This document shows positions 32,686 through 43,191 of a DNA stretch of 64,000 nucleotides, one piece after another. The stretch is from Begonia masoniana (taxonomy: Eukaryota; Streptophyta; Magnoliopsida; Cucurbitales; Begoniaceae). Where the stretch lies: the NCBI GenBank assembly GCA_022432975.1, contig CM039508.1:48573646-48637645 (forward strand), in the 5' to 3' direction. The translations under genes were made by a program, and so were the position numbers. Each line of letters opens with the position of its first letter. Position 1 is the stretch's first letter. The notes under the pieces are model-generated. The model was not told where the DNA came from, searched no databases, and was given only the letters and a program-made list of their open reading frames with translations.

Positions 32686-34336
32686 ATGAATATATTCATC
32701 GGGGTCTTCATCCTCGTCATCCCCGTTTTCCTACTTCTTACCAGAAGAAGTAAATCATCGAAAAGGCTCCCTCCTGGAGGGCTGGGAATTCCAATCATAG
32801 GCCAAAGCATTAGCTTTCTCCGAGCCATGAGGACGAACACTGCAGAACAATGGCTGCACCAAAGGATCAAAAAGTATGGACCGGTCTCCAAGCTCAGTCT
32901 CTTCGGAAAACCGACTGTTTTCATAAGCGGACAGTCTGCGAATAAGCTAGTCTTCACCAGTGACGATAACACCATCAGTAACCAACAAACCAAGTCCATC
33001 ACGATGATTTTAGGCGACCGGAGTATAGTTGAGCTCAGCGGAGAAGACCATAAACGCGTAAGAGGTGCAATCCTATCGTTCTTAAGACCGGATTCATTGA
33101 AAAAATACGTCCGAATAATGGACGAAGAAGTCAGAGAGCACCTCAAGATCCACTGGCAAGGCCAGCAAGAAGTCTCTGTAAGCTAATCAACAAATAGATA
33201 AGCTTTTCTGAAAGGGATAAAGCATTTACTCATTAATATCTTTCTCAAAATAGGTCTTGCCCTTGATGAAGACTCTCACATTCAACATGATTTGTACGCT
33301 TCTGTTCGGGATTGAGAAAGGAATCGCGAGAGAAAAATATATGGCTTCCTTCCGGACGCTGATGAGAGGAATATGGTCGGTTCCGATCGACTTGCCGTTC
33401 AGTTCATTCAACAAAAGCTTGCGAGAAAGCAAAAGGATCCAAGCCATGTTAAAGGCTCTGATTGAAGAGAAGAAAATAAAACTCGAAAAAGAGGTCGATG
33501 CTCCTCATCAAGATCTCATCACTCACTTGCTCAGTCTTCAAAAAGAAGGCAGCAATGAAGAATTAAGCGAGAAGGAAATCGTCCATAATGCGATAGCCGT
33601 CATGATGGCCGGACACGATACGACATCTGTTCTGCTTACTTTCATAATGAGGCTGCTGGCTAAAGATGAAGCTGTTTACGCAGCCGTTCTTCACGGTACA
33701 ATCACAAAATTCGATTCTTAAATCGGGTTTGTAAGAATTCAAACTAAAAATGGTTGGTTTGTTTTCATCAGAACATGAAGAGATAGAAAAAAGCAAGCTC
33801 CCTGGAGAGTACCTGAGCTGGGAAGATCTTAACAAGATGAAGTACACATGGAGAGTAGCTCTCGAAATATTGAGAGTCGTCCCTCCGGTTTTCGGCGGAT
33901 TCCGACAGGCCTTGAAAGATATCGAATTTGATGGATATCTCATTCCGAAAGGATGGCGAGTAAGTCAAATTCCCAGACTTTAGATCCTTTTTTTCTCCTT
34001 GCAGTTCAATATATTTGGCTACTTCTGTTTCAGATCTTCTGGGCGACGCCGATGACGCACATGGACGAGAGCATATTTCCAGAGCCGTCGAAGTTTGATC
34101 CGAGTAGATTTGAGAACCAATCTTCGGCCTCTCGACTTTGTTTTGTGCCGTTCGGGGGTGGTCCGAGAATCTGTCCCGGAAATGAGTTTGCAAGGATAGA
34201 AACTCTTGTTGCCATCCATTACATCATTACACACTTCACCTGGAAGCTATCTGCTGATGATCTTTTCATAAGAGATCCCGGTCCAACACCAACTAAAGGA
34301 TTACCTATTCAAATTACACGGAGGAAAGCATTATAA
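32686..34336 (+). CDS. Cytochrome P450, CYP85 clan (CYP716/CYP718-like), array copy 1
   Basis: Exons are 32686-33177, 33254-33695, 33772-33959 and 34034-34336, giving 474 residues. The N-terminal membrane anchor is followed by [13 protein letters not shown]. The I-helix oxygen-binding motif AGHDTT lies near residue 282, the K-helix E-x-x-R (EILR) near 342, and the heme-binding loop [10 protein letters not shown] near 414-423 with its cysteine ligand present. The ARIETLV and WKLSADDLF segments and the overall spacing fit the CYP716/CYP718 group of the CYP85 clan. CYP716 enzymes oxidise triterpenoid scaffolds at the ER; CYP718 is poorly characterised, and I lean towards CYP718. Substrate is unknown. 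The chosen ATG aligns with those of the two downstream copies (M-N-I/S at the same distance before the hinge). Confidence 0.9.
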
Positions 34337-35146
34337 ATTTGAATAATGGTGTATAATTAAGGTTCAGTTTGGCTGCTGTTCATATGGTGTTTACACAGAG
34401 ATCTCTGTAACAAGCCTTGGAACTTGATTTTTTGACACCTTCCATCTCACAACAGTTAAACAAGAAAATGTCTTCATTTTCGAGCCGTTTATGAATGATT
34501 GAAATCGCCGTTTGATATCATGATGTCCTTAGTCTTCCAAGTACAATATTATTCACTTCAAGCCAAAAGCTGCATGACTTTATTTTTGAAATTAGTTCAA
34601 AACGCATTAGACTATGTTGGGAGGAGAATTCTTCTTATAATCTATTCATTTTCTACTCTCTCAAGCGATGTGAAATTGTACACTCCTACTGGTATGAGTC
34701 AGACTCTTACAATTAATAGAATCTTTTATTATCATGGTCTTCACGAGGTGGAATGTCACAAATAATTTACAGTCAACAACACCAAAAGAGATCAATTAAT
34801 CCAACCCAAGAAGGTTTGTATGTGTCGAGGAGGATTAAACAATTAATTGAGATGATTTTTGTTGTCCAAAAAGTAGAGAAAAATGATTTTCGTTTAACTC
34901 GCTAGACTTGGTGAACTGGACTTTTTCAGACTCGGCCGGATCATTTGTCCTTGTTACCAAAAGGTAGACACTACAGAGATTTCATATAATGTTCTTTGGT
35001 CAACTTATACTCTTGAGCATGGAATCAAATTTACCCTCAAAAATAAGATTCCCTACTCCATGCTTTTGTCCTCTCTCAATCTCTCTCTGCTTAAACTCTT
35101 CAAGATCTAGAAGAAATAGACGTAGTCTGATTTGATTGCAGAGAAA
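34337..35146. other. Intergenic spacer between P450 copies 1 and 2
   Basis: No gene. The last 100 bp share short blocks with the leaders of copies 1 and 3 (CTCTCTCAATCTCTC, AGATCTAGAAGAAATAGACG), showing that the promoter-proximal part was duplicated with the genes. Confidence 0.5.
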
Positions 35147-36868
35147 ATGATGAACATCTACATAGCCATCTTCATCTTCTTCATTCCCATTCTCCTGCTA
35201 CTTAAGAGAAGAAATAAATCATCCAAAAGGCTCCCTCCTGGTTCCTTCGGCATTCCCTTCATAGGCCAAAGCCTTACTCTTCTCCACGCTATGAGAAATA
35301 ACACTGCAGAACAATGGCTCCGTCAAAGGATCAGAAAGTATGGACCAGTCTCCAAGCTCAGTCTCTTCGGCAAACCAACTGTTTTCATCAGTGGACAGGC
35401 TGCAAATAAGCTTGTTTTCGGCGGTGATGATGCCTCAGCCCTTAGCAACCAACAAGTCAAGTCCATTACCATGATTCTGGGTGACCGGAATTTGTTGGAT
35501 CTCACCGGCGATGACCATAAACGAGTAAGAGACACTCTCCTTTCCTTCTTGAAACCCAATTCGCTGAAGAAATATGTCGGGAAAATTGACGAAGAAGTCA
35601 AGGAGCACCTCATGATCCATTGGCAAGGGAAGAATGAAGTCTCTGTAAGTTAAATACCATCAAAATACAGCATAATCGATGTAACTCGATCAGAAATTCA
35701 TACTATCCATCAAAATCTATTGTTAACTAAGTTCTTGAATTGAATTAGGTACTACCCTTGATGAAGACTCTCACATTCAACGTGATATGCTCTGTACTAT
35801 TCGGTGTCGAGAAAGGTATCGTAAGAGAGAAATACATGGAGTGTTTTCAAGCAATGCTAGAAGGAATGTGGTCCATTCCGATTAACTTGCCGTTTACTCA
35901 CTACAACCGGAGCCTGCAGGCAACCGTGAAGGTCCAAGGCATGTTAAAGGGTCTTATGCAGGAGAAGAAAGTAAGACTTGAAGAAGACGTTGATTTTAAA
36001 CAGCAAGACCTCATCACTTACATGCTCAGAATTCAAAAGGAAAGTAACAAAGAATTATTGAGTGAGACTGAAACCGTGCACAACGCCATAATCGTCATGA
36101 TTGCAGGCTATGACACTACAGCTGTTCTGCTTACTTTCATGATGAAGCTTTTGGCTAAAGATCAAGCTGTTTATGCAGCCGTTCTTCAAGGTTGCAACTT
36201 GCAAACTCAATCTGCATCAATTTGAGTCATAAACATAAACCTATGCATAAATGGATGGTTGTTATGTTTTTGCAGAACATGAAGAGATAGAAAAGAGCAA
36301 GCTACCTGGAGAGTCATTGACATGGGAAGATCTCAACAAGATGAAGTACACATGGAGAGTAGCTCTTGAAACGTTGAGGGTCGTCCCTCCGATTTTCGGT
36401 GGATTCAGACAAGTCTTGAAAGATATCGAATTCAATGGATATCTTATTCCAAAAGGATGGCAAGTAAGTCAAATTCACACCCTTTCGATCTTTTTCCTTC
36501 CGAAACATCACTTTGCAATGCGATATATTTGGCTACTTCCGTTTCAGATTTTCTGGGCGACGCCGATGACACACATGGACCAGAGCATATTTCCTGAGCC
36601 GTCGAAGTTTGATCCGAGTAGATTTGATGACCAAGCTTTGGTTCCTCGATTTTGCTTTGCGCCGTTCGGGGGAGGTCCGAGAATCTGTCCAGGCAATGAG
36701 TTTGCAAGGATAGAGACTCTTGTTGCCATCCACTACATCATAACTCACTTCACCTGGAAGTTATCTGCTGATGATCTTTTCATCAGAGATCCCATGCCAG
36801 TCCCAACTAGAGGATTACCTATTCAAATTACACAAAGGAAACCATTGCAGTTCAATCGAGAAATGTAG
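35147..36868 (+). CDS. Cytochrome P450, CYP85 clan (CYP716/CYP718-like), array copy 2
   Basis: Exons are 35147-35644, 35749-36190, 36276-36463 and 36548-36868, giving 482 residues with the same intron positions and phases (0, 1, 0) as copy 1. Key motifs are intact: the proline-rich hinge RLPPGSFGIPFIG, I-helix AGYDTT, K-helix ETLR and heme loop [10 protein letters not shown]. The C-terminus is eight residues longer than in copy 1. By eye the proteins are about 75-80% alike, so the duplication is not recent and the two could differ in substrate or expression. Regulation is not visible beyond a pyrimidine-rich leader. Confidence 0.9.
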
Positions 36869-37685
36869 TTAACTTTCATGTTTTCTGCTAATATTGTTGA
36901 ATGCACTTTGGTTTATGCATGGCTTTGAGTAATGGTGTATAATCAATGAAAAGGCATTAACAATGTCAACATCCACTTGACAACCAATATTAAAAACAAA
37001 GCTGTTTCCACGAGCATCAACTTGTCCTCTCTGTGGAAGAAGAAGAAGAAGAAGAACTCACCCCAAGGAGATACATTCCGGAGCAAAACCCACGCACCTG
37101 CTTGGGCGAACGTGAAGACGAAGGAGACAAGATAGTAATCGTACGACTTCAACTGTTTGGAGGAGCGAGAATCGATCCAACTCAAAAGCTTCCTCATCCC
37201 TCTGCAGTGCCGACCTTCAAGGCAACGAAACCATCTTCAATTCCCAAGCGAAGAGAACAATGGTGGGTTGCAGGGTAGGCTGTTGTTCAACATTATGCAC
37301 ATGTATGGGACTTAAGAATAAATATGGGTAGATTCCGGCAGACTTCTAGCGGCAATTTACGAGAATCCGGTGAGGCCTGATGGAATCCCACGGATTCCCA
37401 CCGACTGACTGGCCTGGTTTCAATTTTTTTTCTGGGCAGTTTGCCGAATTACATGTTTCCGTGAATCATCGATTTAATTCTAGAAAGTAGTCATTTTACA
37501 CATGTAATGTTCTTAATTGTTCTTGGTTAACTTCTAGGTTCTCTTTATCTCTCTCTCTAATACAAAAAAATACCTGAGAGAGAGAAAGCCTCCATTCTAT
37601 CCCGACTCCATCCAACATTTTCAGTCTCTCCGAACCCTTCGAGATATAGAAGAAAAAGACGCGATCTAATCTGCTGGCAGAGAAA
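36869..37685. other. Intergenic spacer between P450 copies 2 and 3
   Basis: Contains a (GAA)n run near 37034-37053. A minus-strand 84-residue frame (37197-36943) reads plausibly as protein in its first 50 residues, but I cannot assign it or find neighbouring exons. The leader of copy 3 begins around 37590. Confidence 0.4.
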
Positions 37686-39905
37686 ATGATGAGTATTTAC
37701 ATAGCCATCTTCATCTTCTTCATCCCCATTTTGCTATTTCTTATCAGAAGAAGTAAACCATCCAAAAGGGTCCCCCCTGGTTCACTAGGAATACCCTTAA
37801 TAGGCCAAAGCCTTAGCCTTCTCCGAGCCATGAGAAGGAACACGGCAGAACAATGGCTACATCAAAGGATCAAAATGTATGGACCAGTCTCCAAGCTCAG
37901 CCTCTTCGAAGAACCAACGGTTTTCACAAGTGGACAGTCTGCAAATAAGCTCATTGTTACGGTTCTACCAGCAACAAGAAGAAACTTACAGAGCTGAGAG
38001 AAAACGGTTTATTTTCTTCTTATTTCCTTCCCTTTTTCATTTCATCTATTACATTTATAGTTCTTTTTCTCAATGGAAAGGCCGTAAACCATCTTGGTTT
38101 GTTGCGGTTTCCCTACTTTTTACCCATTGCTTCAGCTTCTAGCTCGTCAAACGATTCTTCCGGCTCAACTGCTCTTTGCTCACTCATTAACGTTTTTCTC
38201 CGTAACACTCATCTTCGCCGGTGATGCAACCATCACCAATCAGCAAGTCGAGTCTCTTTCGATGATAATTGGGGACCGAGCTTTGACGGAACTTACTGGC
38301 GATGATCATAAATGCGTTAGGGGCGCCCTCATTTTGTTCTTGAAACCTGAATCATTGAAGAAGTATGTGGGAAAAATGGAAGAGGAAATCAAAGAACACA
38401 TTAAGATGCATTGGCAAGGGAAGCAACAGGTCACTGTAAGTTAAATCTCTATTTCGAACAAAAATGATCAATTAGTTCACAGAAATTGCAAGATGTATCA
38501 AAGTATTAACAGTTATCAAAGAGAAACATGTAAAAAAAGTTAAACACATGAATAATTAAGTATTAAACATGATTTCATCTCAATCACTGCACATAAATTA
38601 CAGCAACAACAAAAACAGTAGATAAAAAAGGGTAAAGTGCTTATTTACCTTCAAATTTAAGAGTAAGGAGCAAGTATATCCTTATACTATCTTACATCGA
38701 GGGTGGAGAGGGATTTGTAGAGAAAAATTGTGATTTTAGCAAAGAGGAACCATAGAGGAGATTTTCGGAGAAATCGAGAGGTCGATTTCGTCTGATTTAA
38801 CAGAGAAGATCATCCGGGATATGATTTTAGAATTCATTTTATCCAATAAATTTGAGGATAAATATTCATTTTATCCAAAAAAAATCGCTTGTATGTAATT
38901 GCTCGAGAGTTTCATCTACCTAACTACTACAATAGTCTACAATGATCAAACATAAACTACAGTTGGCCGCAACGAGTTTATATCGAAATAAAATTGATTC
39001 GATTCATGTGCCACTATGCAAGAAGACTTACACGTTCATTGTTTTTTGTATGAACAAGGTCTTACCCTTGATGAAGACACTAACATTCAACATAATATGC
39101 TCTCTTATTTGGCGTTGAGCAAGGAACCAAAAGAGAAAAACTCCTAAAGCTCTTCGAAGCAGTGGTGGAAGGAATGTGGTTGATTCCAATTAACTTGCCA
39201 TTTACTCGTTACAACCGAAGTTTAAAGGCAAGCATGGAGGTCAAAGACATATTGAAGGATCTTATACAAGAAAGGAGATTAAAACTTAAAGAAAAAGCAG
39301 CTAATCCACATCAAGATCTCATCTCTTACCTGCTTAGTATTCAAAATGAAAGTGGCACAGAAGTTCTAACCGAAGACGAAATTGTGCACAATGCTGTGAT
39401 AGTGATGATTGCTGGACTTGATACCTCGTCTATTCTCATTACTTTCATGTTGAGGATCCTGGCTAATGATCCGGCCGTTTATGCAGCTGTTCTTCAAGGC
39501 AAGTGCACAAAAGTGTCAACTTTCTTTATAGATTAGTTCTTAGAAATCTAACCATATTTCAGATCATAAAGTTCAGTCGATATACTCAAATAATATATAA
39601 TGCAGCTGCTGTGAAAATGCATGAAATTAGCATTAGAAAAACAAAAATCTGAAACTAAAGGGCTGTCATTGTTTTTCCTTAGCAGATCTGGTAAAGGAAA
39701 ATCAGTGGGAGGTGAAAAAATCTTGATGTAATGCTGAATAAATGCAAGAATATAGCCTAGAAAAAGACCAAATAAGAGAATGGTTGATTTGATGTTAGCA
39801 GAGCAGGAAGAGGTATCAAAAGGGAAGCTCCCTGGAGAATACCTGACATGGGAAGATCTACAAGATGAAGTACACATGGAGAGTAGCTCAGGAAACATTA
39901 CGAGC
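37686..39905 (+). pseudogene. Cytochrome P450 array copy 3, truncated and interrupted
   Basis: Exon 1 starts at 37686, is interrupted by a 253-bp solo LTR (37955-38207), resumes at 38213 and ends at 38435. Exon 2 starts about 39060. It carries a frameshift near 39105, so the frame stops at a TGA after CSLIWR. The remaining frame reads on with an I-helix AGLDTS and ends at a GC-type donor (CAAGGCAAGT). Exon 3 begins near 39801, has a further small deletion near 39861 (before MKYTWRV), and loses similarity after ETLR near 39905. The exon with the heme cysteine is missing, so no active enzyme is possible. The intron between exons 1 and 2 has grown to about 620 bp compared with 76-104 bp in copies 1 and 2. 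Confidence 0.88.
37955..38207 (-). mobile_element. 253-bp solo LTR in exon 1 of P450 copy 3
   Basis: Ends are TGTTACGG ... CCGTAACA and the flanks are CTCAT (37950-37954 and 38208-38212), a 5-bp target duplication. Removing it restores the reading N-K-L-I-F-A-G-D found in the paralogues. On the minus strand a CTATAAATG TATA-like box lies upstream of an A-rich stretch, so the LTR probably points left. The size fits a Ty1-copia or TRIM LTR. Confidence 0.9.
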
Positions 39906-40140
39906 CTACGATCAAACGGTTTTGTTCTTCCTCGTACGGCAGTCCTACACGATTCTTATTGGGTTTGCAAATGCTGGAGACATACACTTGTTCGAATTCA
40001 AAGTTTTTTCGATACAATTGAGGTTCTTTGTTGTTAACATATCATCAATATTAAACAAAGAAATAAATAACAAATATACATTCGAATAGAATCCATATTC
40101 TCGATCATTTCATGTTTGCGTACATTTCAATTCTAACACA

Positions 40141-42288
40141 TCAAGTCTCCCCGGAAAAAGCAGACGAAATGGGCGATACGCAGGGAAACCAGTAGCGACG
40201 CTGACCGTCTCTGTGTCCATCGTCAATCATGGCAAGACCCTCCTGTATTGACCAAAACAGTCATACAAAATCACCAACTTGAGAAAATGAGGAGGAACAA
40301 TTAAGACTTACATCTAGTAAAGTATCGAGGGCGTCGATGGCCCGTCCAGATGTCCACGACAATCGTCTCTCCACTTCACTCACAGTTACAAAGCCTTGTG
40401 CCTGGAAGTACAGATTATGCAATGATTTGTGCTTAGGAACAGTAGACTGCAATCTTTTAGATTAGGAAATCTAATTACAGGCAAAATGTAAAACCTGGTA
40501 GGATGAGATATTCTATGAAGAGGAGGATACAACTACCTTCCATTTGAAAAAAGTTCTAAAGTATTTTTAGGCATTAAGCTATGAATGTAGTTATCTCACA
40601 GGAGGCTACTGTACAATGACACATCAAAATGACGAGACGAGGCTACAGAACTCAAGCGATTGAAATACGTGAGCCACGAGGATCGTACTAGGATGAGATC
40701 GAACCATTTTTACAGTAAACGAAACACTGATTTCAGAAAAAATAGGGATAGGCCATCGAACAAGAAATGCACAAGGCATTCATTTTCTGCAGCAGTAAGG
40801 CATTACTCAGAGAAAGAAATACTATGAGAAATATGTACACCATTTGGAAGCCAAATAAGTTGTTTTTACCTGGGCCAGCTCTAGAATTTCGTTGTGGTCT
40901 TTGTTCAACTCGGTCGGAACAGACCGCACAAGTTTCTTCTTCCCAACTGAAATCACCTCAAAACCACTGCCCAATACCTAAGAGCATGATAATCAAACAT
41001 GGATATGAATTCTGATAATGTCAGAAATTAGTTGTCATCTTCCAAAACCAACTAAAATGGGATACCTTCAACTTGCTGATAGCTCTCATGCAGTCATCCT
41101 CAGAAACAGCTTCACGGTCTCTTCTTTTCTGACGAAGTAGATTACAGAGATCCTGCAGGTTGATTAGACCTCCATTATGAGATCTTGTAGCCAAGCAAAT
41201 TTCAACTATTTGTACTCCTGTCTAACAAAGTTGAGAGAATTTAGCACGTATAGACTCTACAAAGTACAATTAGAATAAGAATAGAACTAAACTACAAGTC
41301 AGTTTCTCCATTGACCAAATTATTGGTTCAACCATTTCTCTCACCGATCAAGTGAATGTTAAAATCCTTCTCAATCTCTCATATTAATATTTCATTGACA
41401 TCTTGCACAGAAATACAAAAAATCTGAAGAAAATCTACCAAGTTCAAAGTAGAAGTCCCCAATCCCTAAAAGCTCTGCCCAGAAACCCTTGTTTGAGGCT
41501 AAGGGATCAACTCCAACTTTTGAGCACATCTCATGGAACTGTGATCTGAAAGCAGGGTTCTTGCTTATATCTTTCTGCACCAGCCATATTAGTAATCAGA
41601 AGATAAATAGTTATGAATCTTAAACAAACTACCACACAATAACATTTCTTCAAAGCAAAAGTGGAGACTGTTTCCGAAAGGGCTGAAAGCTTTAAAATTA
41701 GATAGTTTTCAGATTGGTATAATATTGGCCGCAAAGAGAGCTTGCAGGCTTTAAGACAATAGATATAAAGTGGAAAATCACTGTATCATCAGCCATAAAT
41801 TGCAAAAATGGGTTCATGATTATCACCCAAAATTTCCCAGATCAACTTGGCACAAGTAAAACAAACTTGAGAAATTGATCCCAATTTCTGATTCTTTTAA
41901 TCGAAATTCGCCGGAGCTGGGTAAGCTATACTGCACGAACATAGTCATATACAAAGTAAACACTTTTAGAGAGCCCTAAAAGAAAACCTTGTGTTTGCGA
42001 GCGAATTCCTCCAACTGAGATCGAAAAGTTGCAAGCTGTTCCTTCATCATATCTGTTCTGATCTTGGCAACATTTTCACCAAGCAAGCGGTATTGATCCT
42101 TCAAAGAAATATAAATACAACTCAACAGGAAACCAATAAACCAGAAAATAATCTTCAAACGTAGAGCTAAGCAAACGCCAACAAAAAAATGACAATCAGA
42201 AACCACTAATCAATCGAATGTTAGAGCAAAAACAAACCCTGGCCGCAGCAGCTGTCTGTAAACCTCCAATTCCCGGTCTCCTCCTCAT
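40141..42288 (-). CDS. VPS22: ESCRT-II subunit VPS22 (SNF8/EAP30)
   Basis: Minus-strand exons are 42288-42238, 42098-41988, 41574-41439, 41217-41066, 40977-40870, 40401-40312 and 40242-40141. The total is 249 residues with consistent phases, the usual plant VPS22 length. The start [10 protein letters not shown] is the family's N-terminus. A helical region follows ([17 protein letters not shown]), then the [15 protein letters not shown] motif and tandem winged-helix domains ending in [11 protein letters not shown]22 forms the ESCRT-II complex with VPS25 and VPS36 on endosomes, where it helps sort ubiquitinated membrane proteins into multivesicular bodies. No defect seen. The tRNA gene lies 143 bp upstream on the opposite strand. 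Confidence 0.95.
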
Positions 42289-42431
42289 TTTTTCGCAATC
42301 TCTCTCCCTCCTTGGTCCTTCTTCCCTGCGACAACTATAAAAATGATTTCGTTTCAGAAGGTCGAGTGATGGAAGCGGAGAAGAATCAAAGGCATTGAAT
42401 AAATAAAAGTATAAACGGTAATTATTCAACA

Positions 42432-42503
42432 ATCAGAGTGGCGCAGCGGAAGCGTGGTGGGCCCATAACCCACAGGTCCGAGGATCGAAACCTCGCTCTG
42501 ATA
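42432..42503 (+). tRNA. Initiator tRNA-Met (CAU anticodon)
   Basis: 72 nt with a full cloverleaf: acceptor stem ATCAGAG/CTCTGAT, D-arm GCGCAGCGGAAGCGT region, anticodon arm GTGGG-CCCATAA-CCCAC with anticodon CAT, and T-arm CGAGG-ATCGAAA-CCTCG. The ATCGAAA T-loop (in place of TTCGA) and the GGG/CCC anticodon-stem pairs are initiator signatures. No CCA is encoded, as normal for plants. A run of T follows within about 20 bases (42522 onward), serving as the Pol III terminator. The T-stem pairs G-C where many plants have the other orientation; the change is compensated. Confidence 0.95.
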
Positions 42504-43191
42504 AGGGTGTGAGACCCCAACCTTTTTTCTCTCGTGCTTTTTTTTACACTTTTCATGCATAGTATGTAATTGTCAAATTTAAGGGTGGTCAAAAACTGGC
42601 TTGGTGTCGCACGTGTAACTGCCTCGTGCGATTCAATCCGGTCCTACCCACCAAATGAATCGGTCCCGGTTTTACAATTTCAATAATCAGGGTAATTGTT
42701 TAGTTCACGGTTTTGAAGATCGAAAACAATGAAAATCGAATCAAACTGAACCGAACCACGAGTCAAAAATCTGACCCAAAATTGATTAAAACTTTATCCA
42801 AAATTCCAAAAAAAAACATGCAAACACCGAGAATTGGCCTCAAACCCGACCTAACTCCGAAATGGCCAAAAGCTACCAAAAATCTAAAAAAAAAATTATT
42901 GAACCAAACTAAGACCAAACCGTATTTCACGGTTCAATGTGGTTTGGTTCCGCAACATCGTGCCGAGCCATAAGCCATGGTTCAGACTCCAAGAACTGAT
43001 CGGATTTACAAACAAATACTCGTCATTTCTTGGACAATGAATGAATATTCATATGATGTTTATATCAGATAAACAATTTCACGTCTATTTTGAACTTAAT
43101 ACCTATTCCAAACCCCTCACTAGTTCATACTCACTAAATCACCTTTAACTCAAACCAGAAAAAACACAGATTTTAATCCGAAATGAAAGTG
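42504..43191. other. Intergenic DNA with dispersed AACCG-type repeat
   Basis: At about 42590-42990 words such as GGTTTGGTTC, GAACCGAACC and CGGTTTTAC recur on both strands, a composition seen in some plant non-autonomous elements. No terminal repeats found and no gene. Confidence 0.35.

Noticed and set aside
36943..37197. 84-residue minus-strand frame with a protein-like segment (KLLSWIDSRSSKQL, VFTFAQAGAWVL)
   Set aside because: The sequence looks like a real exon, but the family is not recognised, no neighbouring exons were found and the end runs into a (GAA)n repeat. Left as a possible captured exon.
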